Shown here piece after piece: positions 47,126-58,971 of a DNA stretch of 64,000 bases. Below the pieces are notes generated by a model. It did no database searches, was not told the origin of the DNA, and worked only from the letters and a program-made list of their open reading frames with translations. Numbering within the stretch: the stretch's first letter is position 1; each line of letters starts with the position of its first letter. Source of the DNA: Colletotrichum lupini (taxonomy: Eukaryota > Ascomycota > Sordariomycetes > Glomerellales > Glomerellaceae); the NCBI RefSeq assembly GCF_023278565.1, contig NC_064676.1, forward strand, positions 4,216,001 through 4,280,000, written 5' to 3'. The translations under genes and the position numbers were made by a program.

Positions 47126-47668
47126 ATGGATAGAGGCGATGGTGCACTCAAACGACCCGACGGCAAGGGCCAAGAGCTACTCACACGTGTTAGGAGTTTA
47201 GAAAGCAGCATTCTACAGGCAGCAAGTCGCCCAACGAACGTATGCGCCTATCGGGCTTTCGGCTTGGAGAGAAACGCACATGTTCAGGACGCAATCAAAC
47301 CGACAAAAGGCTCTTTTCTCAACCACAATGATATACGCGCTTTAGAACGGAGGAATATAGAGGCTTTGGAATTTCAAACAGCAATTACTACCGAGGTGCT
47401 ACCAAAACTGGGAAAAGAGCACTCAGGGGGGTTCACTTACAGGGTACGGAGAAGAGGATCTCACCACAGAATGGAATGTAACCAATGGATGCCCAGTTGG
47501 CCAGCTATGGGAGAGTTGACCTTGCTGTCTGAGATTGTGCGATATGAAAGGAAACCACCTTGCTCAGCTGGGGCACTTTACATAAGGAGGAACAGAAACA
47601 GAACACAGGCCGGTGCCGAAAGAAAGGATCTCAATGAGGGCCAGAGACGGTCAAAGGGCAGCAACTAG
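47126..47668 (+). CDS. Unrecognised hypothetical open reading frame
   Basis: An ATG-initiated open frame of 180 residues, ending in TAG. It is rich in Arg, Glu and Lys and includes a predicted helical stretch (NDIRALERRNIEALEFQTAI). I recognise no domain. It lies in a locally AT-rich stretch between two convergent genes, and the alternative frame on the same strand is also open over several short segments. A decayed mobile element or a chance ORF are both possible. About one ORF of this length is expected by chance in a window this size. Confidence 0.2.
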   Translation: MDRGDGALKRPDGKGQELLTRVRSLESSILQAASRPTNVCAYRAFGLERNAHVQDAIKPTKGSFLNHNDIRALERRNIEALEFQTAITTEVLPKLGKEHSGGFTYRVRRRGSHHRMECNQWMPSWPAMGELTLLSEIVRYERKPPCSAGALYIRRNRNRTQAGAERKDLNEGQRRSKGSN

Positions 47669-48095
47669 AGGCTGGGGTCAGACATATTCATTTGATTAAA
47701 AACCCTAAACTTCCTGTGTAACTGCGCCTTGTGCGTATCTTACCATGCTCGGAGAAACGACTGCTTCCTATTGAAGCTATTGTTGAGTTCAAATAAAGTT
47801 CATGCGGTTGTACGTAATGGCAGTGTGCCGCAGATGTCCTCTACGACTTGAAGACGCTAGGCGTAGACTTATCAAAGTCGATGTTTGGTATGGCAGAGAG
47901 CTGGGAGAGGTTCAGGGTCACACAGTAATGAGATGTACTGGAACGTTTGCTAGACTCGGTGGTAGATCCATCGCATAGATTGCCTTTCATCTGCTTGACC
48001 AAGCTCACGAAAGCTAGGGGTATAACTATGAATGTACGAGAAAAGAAAAGGGCGGCTGTATGCTTTTGCTATGGAATGATATTCGCACAGTACCC

Positions 48096-49507
48096 CTAGA
48101 CTCTCTTGCCTTGCTTCAGTAAGTCACCAACCTTGGGCGGCAACACCAAGGCACTTCTGTCGTTCCGCCTGTAAAAGTCCACGACTGCCAGCGCCGTCTT
48201 CTCTGGTAGATCCTCTTGGATGAAATGTCCGGCTTCCGGGAACACTTGTAATGCGTACTTGCCTATTGCCAGGGTGTCAGTCAGCTCTTATCTAGCTAGA
48301 ATGGTACGGGGAAAAGAGAGCAACGTTAACGTACCCTGCATCTGACCGATCGTCAACTCCGTGTCTAATCTGTCCGTACCCGCCAGCAAAAGCAGTTTTC
48401 CACCCCTCGCCTCGAGGAACTTCTTGCTCAAGCCGACGAACCAGCCTTCCCAGAACGGTTGCGTCGCCGCCAGATCCGTTCGCCACCGCCACGGCCTCGT
48501 CGGGTCGGTGGAGTCGTCGTACACCAAGAGCGCTGGCACCGACGTCCGCGCCGACACCGAGTTGCGGACGGTGCGCGAGCGGATATGCCAGTCTATACCG
48601 GACTGCAAACTGGCGAAGCCGGTGGGCCGCGTTGAGAGATATGTGAGCATGCTCTGCAGAGCGTCCATTGCCGAGCCCTCCACGACATCCAGAACGCCGT
48701 AGCCGAGCAGGGCGTTGCCCAGCTTCCCCGACTTGGCTAGATCCGTGACGACGGCGCCGCCCAGCGAGTGTCCGATGAGAATGACGGGAGGAAGTTCAGG
48801 CCAAGACATCTGGGCTTTTGTCAGCTGGATGACGCTGAACAGGTCCTCCGTCAGGACGTCGAGCTTGAGGTCGAGCTCGGTGCCGTCCGTGATGACTGTC
48901 GAGCCGTGGCCGCGAGCATCCGGAGAAAGAATGCCGGCCGAGGGGAGGCGTTTCCTAATCTCGGACGAGAGGGCCGCAAATGAGAGGCCAGAAGAGCCGG
49001 CGCCGTGGTGCATGACGAAGAGGGGTCCCTTCCCGACAGGGGAATTGAGGTAGGCGTGGTACGTCACGGTGGCAGAGTCATCGTCTCCGACCTTGGGCTT
49101 CAGGAACAATTCTCTCTCAAAGTAGGTTGTCCACGGGATTTGCTCCAGCGTGCGGCCCCTCGACACACTAGAAGCGGATATCAGCGTCTTGGTGTGAGCG
49201 CAAACTTGTTTTCCTTCCTCGGGCCTCGTGGCAATGGCGGGAGGGGAAGAACAGCAGAGGGCAAGAGAAAAGTACGTTACCCTTGCGGTCGAGCAAAGAG
49301 GTTCTGACTCGGAGATGGGATGATTGTGCCGGTAGAAGAAGCGGAGGAGGCGGACGAGGCCGAGGAGGAGTCTCCGTCGTCCATGTGCTCCGGCAACTCG
49401 GGGAGCTGATCGGTCTCGGGTTCCTCGTCGAGGTCGTTGAGGGGCTCCGGTAGAGGATGCATGGGGTCGAGTTTCCTCTTGGCCCAAGCTCTTTGCAACT
49501 CACTCAT
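48096..49507 (-). CDS. PPE1: Protein phosphatase methylesterase 1
   Basis: There are three exons on the minus strand: 49507-49281, 49167-48335 and 48262-48096. The introns are 113 and 72 nt (GT-AG), and the phase closes to 408 residues. This alpha/beta hydrolase removes the C-terminal methyl ester from the catalytic subunit of PP2A, opposing the leucine carboxyl methyltransferase and so controlling which regulatory subunits bind. Residues 1-75 are acidic and Ser-rich, as is common at the N-terminus of this family. The hydrolase core follows: the oxyanion region HHGAGSSGLSF, the nucleophile elbow GHSLGG with Ser210, the acid Asp341 in AGTDRLD, and His366 in EAGHFIQED near the C-terminus. All three catalytic residues are intact. 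The length is typical. The start ATG at 49507 is the only Met before the family N-terminus; upstream frame sequence runs into a CA repeat. It is cytosolic or nuclear by family knowledge. Confidence 0.95.
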
Positions 49508-49592
49508 GTTGGGCTGGCCTTGGGATCTGCCGACAGCTTCTGCCAAAACAGGTGGATGGTTTTTCTGGCAAGAGCAACTTTCAGCGCGGCTT

Positions 49593-49628
<36 letters not shown>

Positions 49629-50824
49629 CAGGCGTCGCCGACCAGCCGGGATGCCAAGCCGATGGTTGCAGATGCAGGAAAGTTTGATGAGGGGAGAGAT
49701 CAGAGACGATCAGAGCCGTGTAACTGAGATGGCCGCAAGATGAGGCCCGTAAAAAGGGGCGGAAGAAACGAATGCAGAGCAAGGCTGGAACCGCCAACTT
49801 TGAGCCAAGTGGGATGCTGTGAGACCAACTTTGGAAGTTTGAGTTGCCGTCGTGGGGATGACGTTCAGTGGGGTGATGAGGGGCAGCCCTTTCTGCTCGC
49901 ACTGTGCCTCAATAGTGTTTTATGCGTGGGTTACAGTGCCTAGATGCAATCTCTCGCACACGCCGGTCTAACGGAGGCAACTGTGCACCAAAAACCTCGC
50001 TGAAAGAAAGAGTGGCCCGTCCCTGCCATGTGTTCCTTCCTTAGCGACAAGACAAAGGCGAGCGAGGTTTCCTGAACATTTTCTTTGTTGAGCTGCCTTG
50101 AGTTTCTTACTCCTCTGCGAAGACCGTTGTACCTGAACTTATCACAATAAACACACTCCCAGAGCCAATGGTCTGATATCGTCTACATCGTCAGCCTCTT
50201 CCCTTCAACTTCACTCATCACTCATCACTCAATAATCACACACTTTAGACTATTAATTTCCGTTCCATTTGTAGGTATATACTTATCCGAGGCCCTTTCC
50301 TCCGCTATGCAAACCCTCCGCCTTTTGAACCCCAAAGAAGAAGATTACCTTGCGGTCATAAAACGTGTATATCCCCTGTGGGGATATCGGGCCTGCTTGG
50401 TTGTGTAAGTTGCTGATAACGACTGCATACAAGGGTCCCTCCAATTCCTTCTTCCTCTTCTCCTTTACGACAAAAAGGCAAAAAGAAACGAGAAACACAG
50501 AGAGGCAGCCGTCGATATCATAACCATTGGTGTTTGCAGAGGTTGTAAAACGTTGTTGTGTGTATCCGTAGATATCTTTGAGAGGAAAAATGAGAGAGAC
50601 GGACAAATGATGAGCAGACCCAAGGAAATAAGTTTTTTTGAAAATATAAAATAAGAAATAAGGAAAGGAAAAAGTAAATAGGATATAAGTGGCTTCCTTT
50701 CTGGAATCTCTGTGAACAGCTAAGAGAGATCCATATGTCATACATTCCACACTTCTATGTTCATTGTCATTCCAACAGGTACACACGCCAGTCAAGCCGT
50801 CTCCCGATTCTTTCGGCTTTTCTT
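49508..50824. other. Intergenic region between PPE1 and the FLC-like gene
   Basis: This region holds the promoter and leader of PPE1 and the 3' flank of the FLC-like gene, both read on the minus strand. It includes a GT microsatellite at 49599-49625. No gene is seen. Confidence 0.7.
49599..49625 (+). repeat. GT dinucleotide microsatellite in the PPE1 leader
   Basis: Thirteen GT units (AC in the direction of PPE1 transcription), ending about 90 bp upstream of the PPE1 start codon. Length variation here could affect the promoter or 5' untranslated region; that is inference. Confidence 0.95.
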
Positions 50825-53195
50825 TCAGTGATACACTCCCCGGTACCCGCCACCACCATAGCCGCCGTGGGGGTTGTGGTTGAAGTCGCCGCCCACGTTG
50901 GGCAGTGTTGGCGCCCGGTCGGCGATGGGTGCCGCGCCGAGGACGAGGTTCTCGCGGCTGTGGTCGTGGTGCGCGTTGCCATAAGGCGTGCTTGGCGCCA
51001 GAGGGCGGTAGGGAGCGTTGCCCGCTGCGCCCATGTAGTGGTCGGGAGACTCCGGGCGGTGGTCCTTCTTCTCGGGGACGCTCGACATGGAGAAGGTGGT
51101 ACCGGCCTCGGGATCCTTGCGGTCCATGAGGAGGGAGTTGCGGGCGTCCAGAGGAGTGAGGGTGTCCATGTCGCGCTGCATCTTCTCTGTAAAGGGGGTC
51201 AGTAACGTGGTATTCAAAAAGCGTGGAAGCAGACTTACCCATCTCCTTTCTGCGCTTGCGGTGGGGGTTCTCCTTGCAGCAGGCGTTGATCGCGTTCCAC
51301 ATGATCAGAAGAGCGAGCACACCGGTCAAAGCGGACTGGACGGCAATCAAGACAACGCCAGTGACGGTCTGGGTGGTCTGCGCAATGCCAAACTCCTCGA
51401 CAAAGACGAGGATGCAGGCAACCGAGAGAACGCGGACGACCTGGATGGTGATGTTGATAACGTTGCCCGACTTGCGCTCAAAGGGACGGCTCCACAGCAA
51501 AAGGCATAGCATGAGACCCTCTACGACGAGCTGGGCAGAGGTCTGTGCCATGCCGTGGCCATCGCCAGCAGCAAGGATGCAACCCTTGGCGAACAGGTAG
51601 ACAATAACGGGGACGAAGATCCACCAGTAGTCCTTCTTGTAGGACTCGTAGAAGAGGCTGTACTTCATCCAGTTGTTCTTGTCATCGTAGAGACCGCTGA
51701 CATCGCCCTCGGCCTGCTTCAGCTTGCGAGCAGTGCTCCAAATCTTGTAGGAGAAGAAGGCGAGAATGCCAGTAAAGATACCCAAACTGACACCGGCAAG
51801 AACCTTGGCAGCCCATGAATCACCGTTGGTAAACTGGAAGATGCAGTACAAAACCCAGATACCGTACAGCAACATAATGAGCGAGGTGATGGCACGGGCA
51901 ATAGATCCCCAGTAGTGCTCACGGAATCCGGCAAGACCCTTAGGGAAGTTACCGAAAAGGGCCCAGAACTCGAGAATGACCTTGACGAGGAGAATTCCGA
52001 CAATGATGGCGGCAATGACGATGGCGACGATGAGGAGAACGGTCATGAAGGTGTTGGACTTGGGGACACTGAGAGTGTTGACAAAGGCAGTGATACCCTG
52101 AACCTTCTGCTTGATAGTAGTGACCGGGTCGTCAGAGTCGCCGCTGGTGGTTCCGTTGACGCTGGTCTCAATCTCTCTGAGGACGAGGGCTTGGAATGTC
52201 TCGACGGCACGCTTGGTCTTGAATAGGGCGCTGCCACCGTCGACGGTGGAGCCGTCGGCGAGAATGAGAGTGCTGTTCTTGAGGATCTCAACGCTGTCCT
52301 TGCTCAAATCACCGCCGGTCGCACCACGGAAGTTGTCAATAGCGACCTGCATGTCGGTCCAGGGAATGATGCCGCAAGAGAAACCAAAGTTCTTGAGGAA
52401 GCTGCTGTAGACGGGAGGGTAGCTGACAGAAAGCATGCCGTTCATGGCCATGCCCTGGAACCATCCGAAAACCTCTGTGAAACTGGGGCTGATGGTACCA
52501 GCACCTCCAGTGCCACTGCCACTGAGGGCGGCACTGCCTCCAGCGAAAGCAGAGCTGACTGCAGACACACCAGTGGCGACAAGGGCGAGACCAGCAACAC
52601 CGGCGGCAATGTAAGAGACGGCAGCGACGCTGGCGGTCTTACCGTTGGTGACCTGGGACGTGATGCAGGCGACCTCTTCGTTGGTATCGAGGGTCTTGAG
52701 CTGAAGCTTGGCCTGAGCGGCGATATCGGGGACTGCGAAGGCGATATCCGGGACCATGCTGGCATACTCATCAGGAATCTTCTGAGTGCCACGAGCAGAG
52801 AAGCTGCCGGCGGGGACTGAGATTTGTTAGCATTTTCCGTAATCGAAAAGTCAACTCATCGACAGCTAGCACATACCAGGGCAGAGCTGCTCGACAAAGG
52901 TTCCTGCTTCGCATGGGTTGAAGGTGTTGGAGTAGATGGCAGTGCCATAGGCGCTGACATCCAAGATGGCTGTGACGTTCTGAACCTTGGAGCTCGTTCC
53001 TGCTACATCGAAGGTGACGGTCTTGTTGTCGTTGTTGTACTGAATATCAATCTTCTGGACGGAAATCGCGGTATCGTTGCCGCAAGTCGTGAAGCTGCTG
53101 GTCTTGAGGATGGAGTCGGCGAGGGTGCTAGAAGCAAATGCGGTGGCCAAGGCCAAAAGGCGCTTCGGGCCCCAGTTGGGCGCGGTTCGCGTCAT
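50825..53195 (-). CDS. TRP-like channel / flavin carrier (FLC family) membrane protein
   Basis: There are three exons on the minus strand: 53195-52877, 52816-51239 and 51186-50825. The introns are 60 nt (GTATGT donor) and 51 nt (GTAAGT donor), and the phase closes to 752 residues. Residues 1 to about 27 form a signal peptide (basic start, then LLALATAFASSTLA). An ML-like lumenal domain follows (about 28-165) with several Cys, including C38 in the TCGNDT motif. From about 170 to 630 there is a series of hydrophobic segments forming the fungal TRP-like membrane domain, with conserved-looking WWIFVPVIVYLFAKGC and LLLWSRPFE. A basic RKRRKE stretch ends the membrane part, and a disordered, His/Gly/Pro-rich cytoplasmic tail closes the protein. 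Yeast FLC proteins are linked to flavin import into the endoplasmic reticulum, cell-wall integrity and calcium homeostasis, and fission-yeast pkd2 belongs to the same superfamily. Which paralogue this is cannot be decided here. Confidence 0.93.
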
Positions 53196-56100
53196 TGTGT
53201 TGTGTTGTAAAAACAAAGTTGTGGTTGAAAATTCGTTGTTCGTCGGTCTGTCGGGAATCGAAAATGTTTCCCAAAGCCGTGTGATGGTGGGTATATCCAA
53301 AGTCTATACTTTTTGAGCCTCTTTGTGCTTCTTTCTCCTGTACTCCCGGCGATTGATGCCGTCCCTTTCCCTGCTATAACAGATTGATACGCTTTGATAA
53401 CGAGTTTGGTGGTGAGAGAGATAGGGGGTTCCGTGTTCGTCGGGGACCGGGTTGTGAGTTTTCTTTGGTGAATTGAGTGATACTATTCGAGTCGTCGTCG
53501 TCGCGTCGGGAGGGTATATTGCGAGAGTCGTGGACCAAAGGAAACAAGTAACCGGATTGTACTAGTGAAGTCGAAGGATTGTGAAATGGTAAGAGGCTAA
53601 CAAGAAGCAAGCACAGCTTTCTACAGAATGACACGAGAGAGATGAAATAAAAGAGGCCGAGGATCAACCTGGAAAGAAGAGGAATATGGGCTGGCCGCGA
53701 GGTCCCTCTGCAGAGCCCGAAGGGTGTCGATGGGATGAGCCCGTATCAGGCTTCTGGTACGCCGAAAGAGATGGATCAGCGGAAGCAGGTTGAAAACCTA
53801 TGGTGGTGAGGTGGGCGTCGGAGGTTATGATAGATCGAGAGAGTGAGCAGTGTGTTGGAGTGAGAGAGAGTTTCTTCAACAGCCAGATAGGCGAAGAGAG
53901 AGACAGTGGCTGAAAAAAGAGGCTAAAGTCCACGGGCGGGTATATGAAACGAGCGAAAGGTGACGATGCTGAGAATGCACGCCGGTCAGGAGGTGGTGGT
54001 GGAGTGGGAGGAGGGAGGGAGGGAGCAGAGACAAGACGCAGAGAGAGACAGAGGAGGAAAAGGAACGACACGAACAAGCGAGAAGGGGAAGCGATTGGCG
54101 ATCGATGGTTGGCGGGAGATGGGGCCCCAAGCCTGGAAGCGACCTCAGCGTCGTCTGTTCTCCTCCACGGGCCCCCCATGCAAAGAGGGACATGGACCCT
54201 GGGATGGCGTGCGGATTGGTGTGGATGGGGGTAACGCACGCACACCAGACGCAGACGAACAACGGTACGAACAATCTGGACGGTCTCCGAGCCACTCGCG
54301 CTTTCCCTCTTGCTTTGCTGCTTGACGGATTTCGTCCACAGAACCACAGCTGCTAGCACCGTCTCTGATCCGTCTCCTCCTCCTCTCTTCTCCCACTGGG
54401 ACAAGACAAGACGGGGAGAGGAACCATCTGTGGGAGGTCGTGTTCAACATCCTGGTCACCTCCACCGGGCGCAGGTTCGATTGGAACCTCGTCCCTGACA
54501 TGATCCTTGCCCCATCCAGGCACTTCCAAAGGCTCCAGAGTGCAAAGGAACGTCAACCAGCCGGAAGGCCGTCAACCCTGCTCAAGAGCGTCTCTGCCCT
54601 TGCGCTGGTTCTAATGTCCAGTAATAGCCCAAGGATTGGGTCGACCCACGCAGGGGCGCTGACGAACTGGGCCCCTCGTTGGGTCCTCTCTGGAGCCCAG
54701 CGCAGCCAAACCAGCCCATCATCTCCTCCTGTTCCTGATTTCCTCAGCGTGGTCTGGGGGAAGGTAGTGTGAGGATACCATGGCGCCAGACTGGCGGCGG
54801 CACTGGCATTAGCATGCCATGGTGCGGCTTGCTTGTCGCCGACTCTATCTCTCTTGGCCGTTCGACGGCGCGAGGCGTATTAGCGGCGGTGGCGGGCGGC
54901 TACTGCGAGGAAGAGGGGGCGGGTAGTGAATACGACGACCATTAGATGGTAAACATCAGCTTACTGTGGTGGAAAGGCTGCGAATGCGCATTAGTTTTTT
55001 ACGAAAGTCTTCTGTCAAAAGTGCAGTACGTACCGGGCCTTGATGCAAAGTGAAAACAGACGGCGGCGCAAGGTCTTGCAAGTTGCAGCTGCGAGCAAAA
55101 CCAGACGGGAGGAAAAAAAGTCAAACTAAGGCAGCACCTGCACACCCCATCTGAGCCCCCCGCTGGCATCTGTCTAGGCCAGCCGCGGTGTCGTGTGGTT
55201 GAACAGTCTAGACTGGCCCGTCGTGGTCGAAGTCCTTGCTGGTGTGAGGAAACAAGAGATTGAGGGTCCGGGATTGGAGCAAGGAACAATTTGCCTGGAA
55301 GTGAGCGGCGACGATACGTACCGACAAGTGATCTTTGTCAAGCCACAAGCATCAGAGTAAAGGTACTTATTTGAGGGGCTGAATTGGCTGGGTCGCTCAG
55401 GTACCGCCTTACATAAGACACTTTACTTTCCACAAGCAATCACGCAGAGATGGGACCTGCCTGACCTTCCCGCCTGCGATCAAATTACCGTTGGACAGGG
55501 CCGCTGCGGGCAGCAAGGAAGGTGATTGATACCCAGCTTCCAATCTGCATTCAGCTTACATAAAGTAGGTATACGGAGTAGACACAGATACGTACATTCT
55601 ATCCTAGGGAGCATTAAACGGCAGTAAGGCACGGTAGGCCTTCCGTATAAACCGTCATACGGATTCGATCCATCCAAGTTTCTATTCGGACACACACTTC
55701 GCACGCCGTGACGCCATGCGGTGGGAAAACGTCTGAACACCAAGTTAACCTTACATAAAGATGCACTGCTCGCCCATTCTTTCTTGTGGAGTCTGAAACA
55801 ATGCCTCGAGGAGGAGCAGGTCTCGGCAATTCCGCTCTAAATCAGAGACACTGAGGAACGCCGGTGACCAACAGTGAATCATGAACATTCTCGAGTAATC
55901 CAACCTCCTCCGTCGTTTTCCCGTACGTTGTCTTTGTCCTGTTGCCCGGTGACTAAGGTTCAGCAGTCGTCAGCGACCACGCGTGACGCCGAGCCCAGTG
56001 CCTCCTTGGCCTGGCAGATACACGAGCGAAGAAAACTCTAGACTCAGGGGCAAAATCTTAGGCTAGTGCCGAGTCAAAGTCAGTAAAACGGTACCTTTTT

Positions 56101-58785
56101 ATGTACGTGTACGGTGATGGACAGGCACAAAATCAACTCTGCATCCCACCCGTCCCAGCCCGCAACAACCGCACTCCGTCCGCGCCCCTGCATTGGCGTC
56201 AGGGGTCCCCGTCAAGGGGCTTAGCCAGAATGGGACTGGTGGATCGACATGGGGACTGGTCGGGACGCCGGACGGCCTCGACTACCAGAACGGGGGCGGG
56301 CTTCACTCATCTGTTTTTTTTGCCAGGTGGTGAGCCATAGGAACCATTGGCTACCGCTCTTCCAAAAGCTACGCGGCAGAAAGCACAGAAGGAAGAGAAA
56401 GAGAGGAAGCAGGGAAGCCTGAACCAAATCATTCCCTACACCCCCGGTCCTGTCTGAAACTGCGCCATCACGGAGAAGGAGGAGCAACCTCGTCTTTCAC
56501 CAATGAGGTTTTCTTATCCATCATCAATTGTGCAGCTGTCAGCTGGAAGTCTGGGACTCTGGGAGGCGGGTGAGAAAATTCTTGATTGTGGCCGATTCAT
56601 GAATCCATCCACTGGAGTCCAAACCAAGTTTTTGTACTTCGTCATTATAGAAACAGAACAGAGAAAAAAGACTCAAACTTTCAAACACTTCAATACCAAT
56701 CAGTGGTTCTGAACCTGTCCTTCCTCCAGCGGTCCAGCCCCCATTTGTCTTGGGAAAGCAGATGAAAATGATCAAAAGCCCAGGCGCTACGGGAAATTCT
56801 TGCCGCTGCCACGTTGATCAATTCAGGTCGGTCAATCTCGTCACAAGCCTGTCGAGAACCACAGTAACCACAGTTTACCAACGGGCTTAAACCGACTTTG
56901 GTCACTGATTGTGATGAGACCACTCTATATCCAGGTCGGCACATGACAAGAGAGTCCTCTATACGGATAATCAATTGATGTGAACGGCTCGATGCAATCG
57001 GATTGCCGTTGACACCCTACTAAGATTAAGAACCTGGGTTACCGTGTAAAAATAAACGTTTGTCTCCCAATCCCAATCTCACACACCCCTTACCTCATCT
57101 CCATACTTCCGCCATGTCTTCCTCACCTCAATGTCGGAATGTCCCCACGTCACAATCCAAGCCGCGTCGCTTATCCATCATCGCTACCACGTTCATATCG
57201 CGTTGCTGTGTAGGGATGAGGATCGGTGCGTCTGCATTATCATTAACAATATCCGTCATCTCAGGCCCACATCAGCAATACACTTTCCCCCAAACCTTGG
57301 ACAATTGTATGCAGTAGAGGAAGAATAAGAAGAAGCTACGTCTGCGCAGGCTACCGTACAGCAGAAGAGGGCACGTTAGTTACAATGCCCGTAGGCACAG
57401 CCGCTGCATTGTACCTTACCTTGGTATGTGCGGCTACGCGGTACCTGTGCGTTCTCACGACATTTTAACTTGCGCAGTAACACAACTACGATGTAAAGTG
57501 AGGCAGGGCAATCCTGATCTTTCACACACAAGTCGAACTTAAAAAGACGATGACTTCGGATCACCCACTTCTTCCCATCCCATCTCCCGCGCCCGCTTCC
57601 CCCACCCACCTTTCCGCAGTCTGCTCACCTGCCATAGGAATGCTCAACTATCCGCACGAGAAGATGTAAGGTTAGGATGGCCCGTGTTGTGCTCCCCGGG
57701 AGGCCTGCCAAGCCACATTCCAACCCCCTCGGCGCCTGCTTGCCCATTTGTCCAACATTCCAACTCCAGTGTTGGCTCTGCCCTACCCATACTCAACGCT
57801 GGCACCGGCCATTGCTTGTCCTCGTCTGATCCTGCAGCCTACGGGATACTCGCAGTCCTCGACAGCCTGCGCCAAGTGACGAATTCTTTTACCCCTCCAT
57901 CAGTCCACCGGCTCCCGTCCGTCCCGTCACTGCAAAGGAAAGTCCGGGCAACAAGCGAACGCGCAGTACCGGTGCCGTGCCGTGCATATGGACCACCTCA
58001 CTCCTCCCAAGCCGGACATACCGCGCCGTCTCGTCTCTTCTCCTCTAAGCTGTAGGCTATGTGCAAACGTGCAGATACTTCCGTGCTTTGCTCTACCGAG
58101 CTAGAGTACGCTGAGCTCAGCCCAGCTCTGGCCTGAGCCTCGGACGGTAAAGCAAACGCAACACAAACGACTTGTGCCTCAGAACCCCCGCGCCAAAACC
58201 GCCTAGACGGACGCACCGCCCCCTTGGGCCTTGGTTGTCAATCTTTTCATCCGATATCGACGACATGTCACCCCCTTACTTAGCATATGTACGTAGTACG
58301 GATACGCAAAACGCCAAAACCTTGATCTTTTTCAAGGGCAACCTTCTTTTTTTTCGTCAAAAGGTTACATCCTGTTCCCACGCCGTCACCAAATAAAGGC
58401 TGTTTCTTCCTTTCCTCCTCCAATGGTTTCTTCAACAATATGACCTCGAGTTGCTCTGTAAACCTTTCCGAAACTCGTCAAAGCCCCTGATTTACCCTGA
58501 TTTACCCCCTCCCCCCATTCGTCTCTGTCTCGCGGCTTTCCTTCCCGACGTTGGCAGTGGTACCGTGTGATTGGAAACGCTCTCCACCAGGAGCTTTGAG
58601 GGGAAGGGCGAGGGGGTTGGTCGTGAAGCCCAGCAGCGCACTTCCAAAACCTATCCAGAAGAAAGTAAACGTGACTTCATCGCCAACATCCCCGAACTCT
58701 GGCTTCAACTACCGCGATGTCTTCCCAAACTTCCCAATGCCCTGGGATACCCTCCCATGTCTCGGGCTTCAAGCGCCTTCTATTC

Positions 58786-58809
58786 TCCCACGAGACCGGT
58801 CTCGTGGGA
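58786..58809. repeat. 24-bp perfect palindrome
   Basis: Two 12-bp arms meet without a spacer: TCCCACGAGACC followed directly by its reverse complement, centred at 58797/58798. It could be a dimeric protein-binding site or a cruciform; nothing in the flanks indicates which. Confidence 0.95.
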
Positions 58810-58956
58810 AGAAAAACGTAGGTAGGCCTCCAGGACGGCTTCCCCGGACCCCGACACTTCTCTCCGTCGTCATTGTCAAGCATTATCCCTCGCTTACGTT
58901 CTCACTGCCACCCATACGTACGGATGTCCAAACATTCTCACTATCCCGTAGAGAAT

Positions 58957-58971
58957 CCCCCCCCCCCCCCC
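58957..58971 (+). repeat. Poly-C run of 15
   Basis: An uninterrupted C15 on the + strand, about 150 bp from the 24-bp palindrome. Confidence 0.9.

Larger units (their letters stand above)
45758..48095. other. Convergent intergenic region between the P450 and PPE1
   Basis: The two flanking genes point toward each other, so both ends are 3' flanks. The middle holds a tRNA-like sequence (46403-46493). From about 46.65 kb to 47.7 kb there is a more AT-rich stretch with an unrecognised 180-codon open frame (47126-47668). No rRNA or recognisable transposase is seen. Confidence 0.6.

Noticed and set aside
53664..54404. 246-codon minus-strand frame upstream of the FLC-like gene
   Set aside because: Low-complexity Ser/Pro/Leu product of a pyrimidine-rich leader, initiated from a non-ATG codon with no domain.
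54467..54490. AGGTTC/GAACCT hairpin resembling a tRNA T-arm
   Set aside because: The loop and stem lengths are wrong and no other tRNA arms are present.
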